Shown: piece by piece, positions 35,449-44,084 of the stretch
How positions within the stretch are numbered: the stretch's first letter is position 1
How the letters are laid out: each line of letters starts with the position of its first letter
From: Desemzia sp. RIT 804
Lineage (GTDB): Bacteria; Bacillota; Bacilli; Lactobacillales; Carnobacteriaceae
NCBI RefSeq assembly: GCF_016892605.1
Contig: NZ_JAFEMV010000002.1
Span: forward strand, 124,001 to 188,000
DNA length: 64,000 nt
Direction of reading: 5' to 3'
Notes under the pieces: model-generated
Seen by the model: the letters and a program-made list of their open reading frames with translations, nothing else
What the model was told of the DNA's origin: nothing
Database searches by the model: none
Translations under genes and position numbers: made by a program

Positions 35449-36627
35449 CTAACCTTTTTGGATAATGTACACTTTCAAATAGTTTCCTTCTTTAAAATGA
35501 GGATTAACTTTGAAATCTTCGGGAAGTGTATGTTTTTCAATTATTCTATACCGCATTTCTTTATTTTCGAATGCTTCTTTTATGAAAGACTCAAAACGTT
35601 TTGTAGAAACCGCTGCAGAGTTTGTAGATGCTATAATCGTTCCGCCATCGCTAGTAATATCAATGATATCTTCTAATAAAGCTGTATAGTTTTTAGCAAC
35701 ACTGAATGTTCTTTTTTTCGAACGTGCAAAACTAGGAGGGTCCACTACAACCGTATCAAAGATCAACTCTTTACGAACTGCATATTTGAAATAATCAAAC
35801 ACGTCCATAACACGAATTTTGTGATTCTCCAAGCTTAGTCCATTTACAGCAAACTGTTCTTCTGTTTTTGCTAAACTGCGCTTCGCTAAATCCACACTGA
35901 CTGTCTCAGCAGCTCCGCCTAATGCTGCTGCAACTGAAAAAGCCCCTGTATAACTGAACGTATTCAAAACACTTCTCCCAACTGAGTAATATTCCATCAA
36001 ACTATTGCGTACGTGACGCTGATCGAGAAAAATTCCTGTCATCAAACCATCATCTAGATAAACAGCATAGTGAATGCCATTTTCTTGGATAATCAAAGGT
36101 TCCGGAGCTTCTTGACCTGAAACGAATTCCGATAACACTCCATCTGGACGTTTGTAACGGAATTTTTGGTAAATTCCTTTTGCATCAGGAATCGCTTGTT
36201 GGAAAGCTCGATAAATCGCTTTATGGTGTTCAAAAATACCTTCGCTGTACCATGAAAAGACATAATATCCTTCATAAATATCGATAGTCAATCCGCCTAA
36301 GCCATCCCCTTCTCCGTTAAAGAAACGGTATGCTGATGTTGTTTCATCAGCTTTTAAGCCTTCTCTTACTTCAGCTGCTTGTAAGAATAATCGTTCATAA
36401 AAATTTTCAGTAATGACTTCATTTGGATTTAATGTCAATACCCAGCCGTTTCCTTTGTTTTGCGTAGCAAGATAAGCAGTAGCCACAAAGTTGTTTTTTT
36501 GATCGATCAATTCAACTAGGGTGCCTTCTTTTTCTTTAAGCGGTTCTACAAAGTCTTCATTGACCAATAAAGGATTACCTTTCAACACTCGTTGAGCAGC
36601 TTTTTGTTTTAATTGTATTGTTTTCAC
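35449..36627 (-). CDS. rlmI: Class I SAM-dependent rRNA methyltransferase, RlmI family
   Basis: A 392-residue protein with an N-terminal PUA domain (about 1-80), an EEHEE middle domain (YRFFNGEGDGLGGLTIDIY) and a Rossmann methyltransferase domain. Motif I is VLNTFSYTGAFSVAAALGGA, motif IV VVVDPPSFARSKK. The relative in E. coli makes m5C1962 in 23S rRNA. In this protein the segment usually quoted for the second catalytic region reads ASTNSAAVS without cysteine, as I recall for Firmicute members, so the exact product is less certain. GTG start with GAGG upstream. Operon with the ybaK-like gene. Confidence 0.9.
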   Translation of the reverse strand: MKTIQLKQKAAQRVLKGNPLLVNEDFVEPLKEKEGTLVELIDQKNNFVATAYLATQNKGNGWVLTLNPNEVITENFYERLFLQAAEVREGLKADETTSAYRFFNGEGDGLGGLTIDIYEGYYVFSWYSEGIFEHHKAIYRAFQQAIPDAKGIYQKFRYKRPDGVLSEFVSGQEAPEPLIIQENGIHYAVYLDDGLMTGIFLDQRHVRNSLMEYYSVGRSVLNTFSYTGAFSVAAALGGAAETVSVDLAKRSLAKTEEQFAVNGLSLENHKIRVMDVFDYFKYAVRKELIFDTVVVDPPSFARSKKRTFSVAKNYTALLEDIIDITSDGGTIIASTNSAAVSTKRFESFIKEAFENKEMRYRIIEKHTLPEDFKVNPHFKEGNYLKVYIIQKG

Positions 36628-36710
36628 TCATAAACCTCATTCCAGTTAATATACTTCTTCTTTATATAGTATAACTTAATCTGTTTAACTAAACCTACAG
36701 ATATTCTTTT

Positions 36711-37355
36711 TCAATTGGTATCTTTTTTTACACGTTTTCTTTTCGTATGGATCCACTGGACCGCCTGGAACAATAAAATCCCAATAATTGTTCCAACAGT
36801 ATTAAAAATCAAATCATCTATATCAGTAATACCTGTATCAAATAAATACTGCAATACTTCGATGGAAAGTGAAACGAAAAATCCAATAGATAGGGTCCGC
36901 AGAAAAGAATGTTTTTCACTTAATAAATAAGCTGCTCCAAATCCCATTGGTACAAACCAAAGAATATTTCCATAGAGATTATAATAATAGGAAAACATCG
37001 AAAGACCATTCGTTAATTTGATCGTCTCAACAAATGGGACCCAATTGATTACACTCAATGGCTGCAGATGAATCGTCACCGACGACAACGTTGTTTCTCC
37101 ACGAAAGACTGTTAAATGGATCAATAAGAGAATATAAAAAACGAATCCATTTAAAATCACTTCTCGGCGAACTTTTCTTATCGGCCATCGGTCTTTATGA
37201 AGCCTTAAATATAAAAAACGACCTATCAACCAAATCATGAAATAGAGCAGCGAACGATCTAAGCTAAAAAAAATCAATTCAATCAAATAGAAATGATTGA
37301 TCCAATCGCCAACCAGGGCTTCTGTAACATTATATAACTCTTGTAAAAAAAACAC
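36711..37355 (-). CDS. VanZ-family membrane protein
   Basis: A 214-residue protein with about five predicted helices. The VanZ signature region is visible as INWVPFVET...NILWFVPMGFGAAYLL and SLSIEVLQYLFDTGITDIDDLIFNTVGTIIG. VanZ proteins confer low-level teicoplanin tolerance in enterococci, and the general biochemical role is unknown. GTG start at 37355, with AAAGGAGG about 12 nt upstream, a long spacing. Divergent from ltaS, so one intergenic region of 325 bp holds both promoters. The pairing with a lipoteichoic acid gene is suggestive only. Confidence 0.88.
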   Translation of the reverse strand: MFFLQELYNVTEALVGDWINHFYLIELIFFSLDRSLLYFMIWLIGRFLYLRLHKDRWPIRKVRREVILNGFVFYILLLIHLTVFRGETTLSSVTIHLQPLSVINWVPFVETIKLTNGLSMFSYYYNLYGNILWFVPMGFGAAYLLSEKHSFLRTLSIGFFVSLSIEVLQYLFDTGITDIDDLIFNTVGTIIGILLFQAVQWIHTKRKRVKKDTN

Positions 37356-37541
37356 TTTAAGCAGAAGCCTCCTTTTTCATAAGCACCATTATAACGTATT
37401 ACAGACACAATATTAAGTATAATCTAATGTCATTCTTTGTGGCTTTATAACAGGTTGTTTACCAAATTTTAACATTCTTTTATCAACCTTGTTCCCAAAA
37501 GGTTTATCATACTACTAAAGTCTCAACTTTTCTACTTTTAA

Positions 37542-37570
37542 TTGACTATATTGTGTATTAATTGTAAAAT
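37542..37570 (+). promoter_or_regulatory. Predicted ltaS promoter
   Basis: TTGACT (37542-37547), 17-nt spacer, TAAAAT (37565-37570). The transcript would carry a leader of about 105 nt. Confidence 0.65.
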
Positions 37571-37630
37571 ATTTGTTGATGTAAGAATTAAAAAAACAGA
37601 AAAATTAAGTAGCCCATTACTTGGTTTTTA

Positions 37631-37665
37631 TTGAAAATGTAAGCTGAACTCTGATACATTTTCAA
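37631..37665 (+). promoter_or_regulatory. Stem-loop in the ltaS leader next to the ribosome site
   Basis: TTGAAAATGTA and TACATTTTCAA are perfect 11-bp arms around a 13-nt loop. The stem ends exactly where AAAGGAGG (37666-37673) begins, 7 nt before the GTG start. It could influence translation or mRNA stability. There is no T run, so it is not a terminator. Confidence 0.6.
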
Positions 37666-37680
37666 AAAGGAGGCAACACC

Positions 37681-39849
37681 GTGTCAAAACTAAAACAATT
37701 ACTTTCAAAACGACTTGGTTTTTTCACTTTTGCAGTAATTCTTTTCTGGGTAAAAACATATTTAGTTTACCAAATTGAATTTGAATTAGGTGTAGAAGGT
37801 TTGATGCAGGAATTTATCTTATTGATTAATCCCATTGCGACCACAGTCTTTTTATTTTCTATTGCTCTTTACTTTTCTAAGCCTAAGAAAGCTTATGCAG
37901 CATTATTCGTCGTCTATTTCTTAACAAGCATACTATTGTACGCAAATGTTCTCTATTACCGCGAATTCAGTGATTTCTTAACAATTTCTACTATGTTGGG
38001 TGCTGGTAAAGTTGCTAACGGAATAGGAGCCAGTGCTTTTGCATTACTTCGCCCTCAGGATATCCTCTACTGGTTGGATTTCGTGATAGTGCTTTTCGTG
38101 ATGTATAGTAAAAGAATCGGTGTCCAAATGGATAAACGTCCTATATTGAAACGTTATGCCGTAGCAATGACTACTTTAGGTGTCACTTTATTTGCTGGAA
38201 ATTTAGCTTTAGCTGAAAGTGATCGTCCACAATTACTCTTACGTACATTTGACCGTAATTATATTGTAAAGTATTTAGGCCTTAACTTTTTCACTGCTTA
38301 TGATGGTTATCAAACAGCTCAATCGAACCAAATCAAAGCTAGTGCTGATGAGTCAGATATGGAAACAGTTTTAAATTACGTTAATGAGCATCATGCTCAA
38401 CCAAACAGCGAAATGTTTGGTATTGCTAAAGATAGAAACGTGATTTATATCCATTTAGAAAGTTTCCAACAATTCTTGATCAATTACCAATTGGAAGACG
38501 AAAATGGTGAATTGCATGAAGTAACGCCTTTTATCAACAGCCTTTTTGATAACGAAGACAGTTACAGTTTTGAAAACTTCTTCCATCAAGTAGGACAAGG
38601 TAAAACAGCCGATTCAGAAATGTTATTAGAGAACTCATTGTTTGGCTCTTCTCAAGGCGGAGCATTTACACAATATGGTTCTGCGAATACGTTCCAATCT
38701 GCTTCTCAAATTTTACGGTCCGAAGATGACTATACTTCTGCTATGTTCCACGGAAATGTTGGTTCATTCTGGAATCGTGATGATACGTACAAATCTATGG
38801 GCATCGATTATTTCTTCGATGACGAGTACTATACTTTTACTGAAGAAAATACGCTAGAATATGGAATGAAAGATAAAATCTTCTTCCAAGAATCAATTCA
38901 ATATCTAGAGCAATTGCCACAACCATTTTATAGTAAATTTATCACTGTATCCAATCACTTCCCTTATCCTTTAGATGAAGCGAACGCTGATATTCCAGCT
39001 GCCACAACGGGTGATAATACGATTGATAACTACTTTGTCACAGCTCGTTATTTAGATCAAGCTGTTGAAGAATTCTTCAACTATTTGAAAGAATCAGGTT
39101 TATATGATAACTCAATGATCGTTTTATATGGAGATCATTATGGTATTTCAAATGCACGTAATAAAACATTAGCCCCATTATTAGGTGAAAATCCTGAAGA
39201 ATGGTCTGGTTATGACAATGCTATGATGCAGAAAGTTCCTGCTATCTACCACATCCCTGGTACTGGAAAAGGAGAAGTTTTTGACACTTATGGTGGTCAA
39301 GTAGATATGCTTCCAACTATGCTTCACTTATTAGGAATCGAAACAAATGACTATGTATTGATGGGGAATGATCTATTCTCACAAGACCATGACGAAACGG
39401 TTGCCTTTAGAAATGGCGATGTAATATCTCCTAAGTACACTTTAAATGGATCCGTTATTTACGATACTAAAACTGGTGAAGTCATTACTGAACCATCAGA
39501 AGAAGTACTTGTTGAAGTGGAAGCATTAAAAGAAAAAGCAACATCTCAATTAAGTACGTCAGATAGCATTCTTCAAAGTGACTTATTGCGTTTCTATACT
39601 CCTGAAGGATTGGTAGCAGATGACATTTCTGATTACAATTATAATTATATGAATCAAATGGAGCGTTTAAAACAACTGAACGAGAGTCTTGGTGAAAATT
39701 CAACAAGTTTATATAACTTAAACGAGAATCAATCAACTGTTCCTTTGTATAAGACAAATGCACCTGAACTAGCAACAGATCCTCAAGAATCAGTTGATTC
39801 AGAACCAACTGGAACACTTGATGGTGAAGAAAATTCACTAGAAGAATAA
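37681..39849 (+). CDS. ltaS: Lipoteichoic acid synthase
   Basis: A 722-residue polyglycerolphosphate synthase that polymerises lipoteichoic acid from phosphatidylglycerol outside the membrane. Five N-terminal helices (about 13-165) are followed by an ALA site (about 176-178) like the signal-peptidase site of staphylococcal LtaS, then the sulfatase-fold domain. Key residues are Glu260 in IHLESFQQF, the catalytic Thr309 in GQGKTADSEM, and the metal pair in YGDHYGIS. The C-terminal tail after about 640 is acidic and probably disordered, making it longer than staphylococcal LtaS (about 646 residues). GTG start with AAAGGAGG. Followed by a terminator. Confidence 0.96.
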   Translation: MSKLKQLLSKRLGFFTFAVILFWVKTYLVYQIEFELGVEGLMQEFILLINPIATTVFLFSIALYFSKPKKAYAALFVVYFLTSILLYANVLYYREFSDFLTISTMLGAGKVANGIGASAFALLRPQDILYWLDFVIVLFVMYSKRIGVQMDKRPILKRYAVAMTTLGVTLFAGNLALAESDRPQLLLRTFDRNYIVKYLGLNFFTAYDGYQTAQSNQIKASADESDMETVLNYVNEHHAQPNSEMFGIAKDRNVIYIHLESFQQFLINYQLEDENGELHEVTPFINSLFDNEDSYSFENFFHQVGQGKTADSEMLLENSLFGSSQGGAFTQYGSANTFQSASQILRSEDDYTSAMFHGNVGSFWNRDDTYKSMGIDYFFDDEYYTFTEENTLEYGMKDKIFFQESIQYLEQLPQPFYSKFITVSNHFPYPLDEANADIPAATTGDNTIDNYFVTARYLDQAVEEFFNYLKESGLYDNSMIVLYGDHYGISNARNKTLAPLLGENPEEWSGYDNAMMQKVPAIYHIPGTGKGEVFDTYGGQVDMLPTMLHLLGIETNDYVLMGNDLFSQDHDETVAFRNGDVISPKYTLNGSVIYDTKTGEVITEPSEEVLVEVEALKEKATSQLSTSDSILQSDLLRFYTPEGLVADDISDYNYNYMNQMERLKQLNESLGENSTSLYNLNENQSTVPLYKTNAPELATDPQESVDSEPTGTLDGEENSLEE

Positions 39850-39870
39850 AAAATCGTTATTCGTTATTCG

Positions 39871-39900
39871 GAGGTAGGACAACAGTCCTGCCTCTTTTTT
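39871..39900 (+). terminator. ltaS terminator
   Basis: GAGGTAGGAC and GTCCTGCCTC pair around AACA, followed by six T. Confidence 0.92.
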
Positions 39901-40029
39901 GTTCTTGGCTTGTAAACACTTTATAAAAAATACTGGTTGAACGTTTTTTTCTCCACGCTCTCTTCATACCTTTTTCATATTATTTCTTTACAATATAAAA
40001 TGAAGGTTGTAGAAAGGAGTATCTGCAGA

Positions 40030-40785
40030 ATGTCTCTTTTAGGACGAGCACTAAAAAGTATGCGGCATCATCGTATAGCTACCAGCATATTATTTTTTTA
40101 TGACTTTATCTTCTTAAGCTGTTTGCTGCTTTTAGGCTGCTTTATGTTGTATTTACTTACTTCTACTGAGCAGCTCAGTAGTACTATAAGTACTATCAGA
40201 GCATATGATACCTCCCTATATGCCAAACCTTTTGAAGAGTTAATGGACAAAACGAGCATTTTGTTTTTAAATACGAGACTTTTTTTCATCGTCTTTATCT
40301 TTATAGGTTTTATCAGTACCCTTTGTATTCAGTTCATCTTGTTTCGTTTTCGAAAACAAGAATATCGCTCTTATTTATTGCTGAATGAGCAAACCAGCAA
40401 ATTATGTCATCAAATCTCGATCGAACAACTTATCCTATTAAATATAGCTTTAATGAGTCTATTTATTCTTTATGTCTTTTTTCATTCTCAGTTGTTTCTA
40501 TTCTTATCACGGATAGAAACCTCTATTCTAGTAAGTCAACCAACTAAGATAGAAAATACAACCATCCAATCGACTTCTCAGTCTACATCGATTCTTGATG
40601 AGCATGGCTTCACACGTTTTCATATACGTCCATTTTTAATTAGCACTAAAAATGAACGTTTATTCGACTTAGCTATCCGTCATCAATTTCCTATTGTCGT
40701 TTCTTTTTTAAATGCTCTTTCTTACTGCCTGATCTATTTTTCAAATTATGTTATTTTTTATGTGAAAAAGAAAAACGTGTTCTGA
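40030..40785 (+). CDS. FtsX/MacB-like small permease
   Basis: A 251-residue membrane protein with four predicted helices: one near the N-terminus (ILFFYDFIFLSCLLLLGCFM), two central (FFIVFIFIGFISTLCIQFI; LILLNIALMSLFILYVFF) and one at the end (VVSFLNALSYCLIYFSNYVI). The N-terminal LGRALKSMRHHRIATSI and the cytoplasmic FRKQEYRSYLLLNEQTSKL segment have the layout of FtsX-family permeases. Start ATG 40030 lies 10 nt behind AAAGGAG; upstream codons lack a ribosome site. The next gene is an ABC ATPase homologue without catalytic motifs, so the two form a degenerate FtsE/FtsX-like pair. I do not recognise a named family. Confidence 0.75.
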   Translation: MSLLGRALKSMRHHRIATSILFFYDFIFLSCLLLLGCFMLYLLTSTEQLSSTISTIRAYDTSLYAKPFEELMDKTSILFLNTRLFFIVFIFIGFISTLCIQFILFRFRKQEYRSYLLLNEQTSKLCHQISIEQLILLNIALMSLFILYVFFHSQLFLFLSRIETSILVSQPTKIENTTIQSTSQSTSILDEHGFTRFHIRPFLISTKNERLFDLAIRHQFPIVVSFLNALSYCLIYFSNYVIFYVKKKNVF

Positions 40786-40847
40786 TTTTTTCTGTGGTTG
40801 TTTCTCATTTATTTGTCATTAGCTGAACAATGTAAGGAGTGTATTTT

Positions 40848-41396
40848 ATGCAAAAGAAAGAATCTATCCCACAAGACAAGCTGCAACAATTAAAACCACA
40901 ATTGTACGCTATTTCGTCTACTAAGTTTCCCTTTCAAAAAGTACTAGAATTGTTCAAACAGCAACTAGGTATGTACCCTGGTACGTTGCTTCAAAAGCCT
41001 ATAGTAATTGATTATTTAAGCGTAAAAGAAAATATTTTACTGGCTTACTCAATTGCTTATCCAAAGAATAAACATAAAGAACAAATTCTAGAGGATGCTT
41101 TTGAAGAGGTTGGTATCGATTTAGATGATTTATCTGCAATACCGCTGATTGATCTTTCCCTAGAAACAGTTTTGAAAATACAATTGATCACACACTCCCT
41201 TTGCCACACTAAAATTATTTTAGTCGATAATTGGTTAAGTAACTTACCTGAAGAAGATGTTAAAGAGATCACTCTTTTTTTAAAATATATTTGTCAACAG
41301 CAAAAGTGCACAATTTTGATTCACACGTCCAATAACACTATTGTACAAAAGTGTGACGAGACTATTTTCTTAGATCCTCTTTTATCTGTATCCTAG
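40848..41396 (+). CDS. Catalytically dead ABC ATPase homologue
   Basis: A 182-residue protein that follows the MacB/LolD ATPase plan but lacks its chemistry. Compared with the intact ATPase at 28839-29540, the Walker A strand-loop-helix is AISSTKFPFQKVLELF with no GxxGxGK. The Q-loop region is LLQKPIVIDYLSVKENILLA, the signature LSGGE is LSLET (103-107), Walker B is IILVDNW with Asn for the catalytic Glu (123-129), and the H-loop TH is HT (159-160). It should not hydrolyse ATP. Start ATG 40848 has AAGGAG 8 nt upstream. It is 62 bp after the FtsX-like gene and probably in one transcript. It may be a scaffold or sensor subunit. Confidence 0.75.
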   Translation: MQKKESIPQDKLQQLKPQLYAISSTKFPFQKVLELFKQQLGMYPGTLLQKPIVIDYLSVKENILLAYSIAYPKNKHKEQILEDAFEEVGIDLDDLSAIPLIDLSLETVLKIQLITHSLCHTKIILVDNWLSNLPEEDVKEITLFLKYICQQQKCTILIHTSNNTIVQKCDETIFLDPLLSVS

Positions 41397-41421
41397 CATT
41401 TTTAAATCCTTAGTTAGTTCT

Positions 41422-41480
41422 ATCTATATTAAGACCAAAGAACCAGGATAAAATTCCTGGTTCTTTGGTCTTATATAGAT
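41422..41480. terminator. Long hairpin between convergent genes
   Basis: Arms of about 26 bp (ATCTATAT-AAGACCAAAG... with one bulge) flank a 5-6-nt loop. It lies between the pseudo-ATPase and the histidine kinase, which converge. T tracts are short, but the position and strength suggest a bidirectional terminator. Confidence 0.75.
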
Positions 41481-41485
41481 TGCTT

Positions 41486-42922
41486 TTATTGTTGACTTGG
41501 AATAGTTAGCTTAGATTTAGCTGGAAAAAGAATGGTAAAAGTACTGCCTTTTCCTACTTCACTTTCTACAGTAATTTTCCCGCCATGTAATTGGACTAAT
41601 TGATGAACGATTGCTAGACCAAGTCCAGATTCCCCATATTGTGTGTTTTTCCTGGAAGCATCAGCTTTATAATACCGTTCCCAAATATTCCGAACTTCCT
41701 CTTCGGTCATTCCAATTCCTGTATCTGTAATAGTAATGATACTTCCCTCTAGTTCTTTTTCAGCAGTGATACTTATCAAACCATCCTCAGTAAATTGAAT
41801 CGCATTTTGAACTAAATTAACAATGATTTGTACAAAACGATCATAATCAGCATAAATCTCTAGTTCTTCAGAACAACTAAACTGAAGCTGATTATTGGCC
41901 GTCTCTGCTTTTCCTTTCAACTGTTCAACGATCGTTCCCAGCGCATGATGTGCATTAAAAGATTGCTTTCTTAAGTAAATTTGATTGGAACGTATTTTTT
42001 CATAATCCAGGTTCTCATTTACTAAGCGAATCAAACGACGAGTCTCGTTTTGCATCAATTGTATACTTCTCATCTTTTGATTTTCTGGAATCATGTCATG
42101 CTCCAGCCCTTCTAGCAAACCATTGATGGTTGTCAAAGGTGTTCTCATCTCATGAGCTGCATCCGCCATGAATTGTCTTCTCCGGTCCTCTTGACGCTCA
42201 ATTTCTTCTTGTGACTCTTGTAAAGACTGTGCCATACTATTAAAATCTTTCGCTAAGTCATCAAATTCATCTTGGCCGCTGCTCTCCAAGTGAACATCAA
42301 AATCTCCTTTGGCTACTCGATGAGTAGCGTTTCTAAGACGATTGATACGGCCAACCTGATAACGCGCAAAAAATAAAGCAATCACAATAGCTCCTAAAGA
42401 AGAGATAATGAATGCTGTGAAGAGATTGCTGCGCATCTCTCTTAAACTATCTTCAATGCCACTGATAGGAGAACTGATTCCTATAAAACCTGCAAAGTTA
42501 CCGTTTGTTTGAGAAAAGAACGGTAAATAAACCAACGCAATGTCGACGTGATTACCAAAAAAGTCTTTGTTCTGAACAGTTAACGTGATTCTCTCTCCAT
42601 TTTTCAACTGTGCAAAATTCTCATCAGATATTCCGCTAGAATAAGGAACTTGAGTGGATGGATAAACCATTTGATTCCCACTATTAAAAACAGTGACGAC
42701 AACATCTTGATTTTGCAACACAAATTGAGCGTCCTCAAGTTGATCTTCTTGTAAGTCTCCATCTACCAATGCTTCTGCGTAACCAAATAACAACTCTTCT
42801 GTATCATGATAAGTGGAATTGCGTGTGAATTCCAAAAATATAATGGTCATAATTATCAATAGTGTAATCATCACTACAAAGAAGGCTAGCATTTGTTGGT
42901 AAAAATATTTCATTTTCATCAA
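41486..42922 (-). CDS. Two-component sensor histidine kinase
   Basis: A 478-residue membrane kinase: helix 1 (about 8-30), an extracellular sensor domain of about 135 residues, helix 2 (about 167-190), HAMP (about 190-243), HisKA with the phospho-accepting His in DAAHEMRTPL, then HATPase with NLVQNAIQFT, DTGIGM and GLGLAI boxes. The signal is unknown. It starts at TTG 42922 or ATG 42919, both behind AAGGAGG. It lies 36 bp after its response regulator gene. The arrangement and the adjacency to ltaS and the FtsX-like pair hint at cell-envelope sensing, an inference only. Confidence 0.93.
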   Translation of the reverse strand: MMKMKYFYQQMLAFFVVMITLLIIMTIIFLEFTRNSTYHDTEELLFGYAEALVDGDLQEDQLEDAQFVLQNQDVVVTVFNSGNQMVYPSTQVPYSSGISDENFAQLKNGERITLTVQNKDFFGNHVDIALVYLPFFSQTNGNFAGFIGISSPISGIEDSLREMRSNLFTAFIISSLGAIVIALFFARYQVGRINRLRNATHRVAKGDFDVHLESSGQDEFDDLAKDFNSMAQSLQESQEEIERQEDRRRQFMADAAHEMRTPLTTINGLLEGLEHDMIPENQKMRSIQLMQNETRRLIRLVNENLDYEKIRSNQIYLRKQSFNAHHALGTIVEQLKGKAETANNQLQFSCSEELEIYADYDRFVQIIVNLVQNAIQFTEDGLISITAEKELEGSIITITDTGIGMTEEEVRNIWERYYKADASRKNTQYGESGLGLAIVHQLVQLHGGKITVESEVGKGSTFTILFPAKSKLTIPSQQ

Positions 42923-42958
42923 TTAACAAACCTCCTTGTTCGACAGCCTTTCACCGCT

Positions 42959-43675
42959 TTAAAATCTGATTTCTGAATCATCAAACTTATACCCTACTCC
43001 CCACACAGTCTGAATGACTTGAGGCCCATTTTTGTCAATTTTCTGACGCAATTTTTTAATATGTGCATCAACAGTTCTTTCATCTCCAAAATATTCATAA
43101 TCCCAAACGATTGCGAGTAATTGTTCTCTGGAAAAAACTTGTTTTGGACTATTTGCCATTGTATACAACAATTCAAATTCTTTTGGAGTCAATCCCTCTA
43201 TCGGTTTCTCATATAGAAAAGCTTCTCTTGTCTTTTTATTGATTTTTAAATACGTTGTTTCGATCTCAAATTCTGAAGGAGTATTTTTTTCTGTTTCTTC
43301 TAGACCTAAATCAGCTCTTCTGTGTAGGGCCTTTATACGTGCTATGAGTGTTAACGGACTAAAAGGTTTTGTAACATAATCATCTGCTCCCATTTCCAGT
43401 CCAATAACCTGATCACTTTCAGTATCTTTGGCTGTCAGCATAATAATGGGTACAGATACAGAGACCTTTCGTATTTCACGACAAATTTGCATACCGTCCA
43501 TACTAGGCAGATTTAAATCTAAAATAACTAAATCCCATTGGTCTTTCTCTTCCATGAACTTTTCAAGACCTTCTTTTCCATCTTGTATAAAATCAGCTTG
43601 CCAATTTTCTTTTTGGAAAAACATTTCCATCATTTCGCCTACAGATGTATTATCTTCAATCATCAAAATTTTCAA
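42959..43675 (-). CDS. OmpR-family response regulator
   Basis: A 238-residue regulator: receiver domain with acidic IEDN, phospho-acceptor Asp in VILDLNLPSMDG, the LTAKD Thr and the KPFSP Lys, then an OmpR winged helix ending in TVWGVGYKF. The start is TTG at 43675, behind GAGGGG with about 5 nt; the longer upstream frame has no ribosome site. It is first in the operon with the histidine kinase. Targets cannot be told from sequence. Confidence 0.93.
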   Translation of the reverse strand: MKILMIEDNTSVGEMMEMFFQKENWQADFIQDGKEGLEKFMEEKDQWDLVILDLNLPSMDGMQICREIRKVSVSVPIIMLTAKDTESDQVIGLEMGADDYVTKPFSPLTLIARIKALHRRADLGLEETEKNTPSEFEIETTYLKINKKTREAFLYEKPIEGLTPKEFELLYTMANSPKQVFSREQLLAIVWDYEYFGDERTVDAHIKKLRQKIDKNGPQVIQTVWGVGYKFDDSEIRF

Positions 43676-43850
43676 AATATCCCCTCTTCCATCTAGCTTT
43701 CTCTCCATTATACTCTATTTTCATATACTTCTAAAGAAACAAATCAGCGTCAATAGAGAGATCTAATTAGTTTTTTTATAAAAAGTATCCAAATTTTGTA
43801 ACTTGCGTTATAATATATTAGTGGTTGAAAGCGTTTTAGGAGGGCGGAAT

Positions 43851-44009
43851 ATGAAATTCTTAAGTGGGGTTATTGCTATTTGTTGTGCTTTTTGGATGCA
43901 CATTTATCTTGTTGGAGAAATTAAGTCATCTTTTTACGTTTACGCAATAATTTTATTTTTATTAGGCGTTTGGTCTCTATATTTATCATTTAAAGAAAAA
44001 GAAAATTGA
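43851..44009 (+). CDS. Small two-helix membrane protein (52 aa)
   Basis: A short protein, MKFLSGVIAICCAFWMHIYL followed by VGEIKSS and a second helix FYVYAIILFLLGVWSLYLSF, ending KEKEN. The ATG is preceded by AGGAGGGCGG at good spacing, a TATAAT lies at 43810-43815, and a bidirectional terminator follows at 44029, so it looks like a complete one-gene unit. No known family comes to mind. It is divergent from the two-component operon. Confidence 0.65.
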   Translation: MKFLSGVIAICCAFWMHIYLVGEIKSSFYVYAIILFLLGVWSLYLSFKEKEN

Positions 44010-44028
44010 TAAAGATTTTATAGATAAT

Positions 44029-44067
44029 AATAATGAGGAGTGAGCATTCCCCTCACTCCTCATTATT
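44029..44067. terminator. Bidirectional terminator
   Basis: Perfect 16-bp arms AATAATGAGGAGTGAG / CTCACTCCTCATTATT around 7 nt. It separates the small membrane protein from the convergent ssb gene. Confidence 0.8.
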
Positions 44068-44084
44068 CACTTCACCAACAGCCT

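Larger units (their letters stand above)
37356..37680. promoter_or_regulatory. Divergent VanZ-ltaS intergenic region
   Basis: 325 bp without genes. It contains the predicted ltaS promoter (37542-37570) and a leader hairpin (37631-37665). I could not pick out a clear vanZ promoter. Confidence 0.5.

Noticed and set aside
39937-40029. N-terminal extension of the FtsX-like permease
   Set aside because: No ribosome site near the upstream ATG, whereas ATG 40030 lies 10 nt behind AAAGGAG.
43825-43839. Cre-like TGAAAGCGTTTTAG before the small membrane protein
   Set aside because: The last two conserved positions do not match; by chance such sequences are expected in AT-rich DNA.
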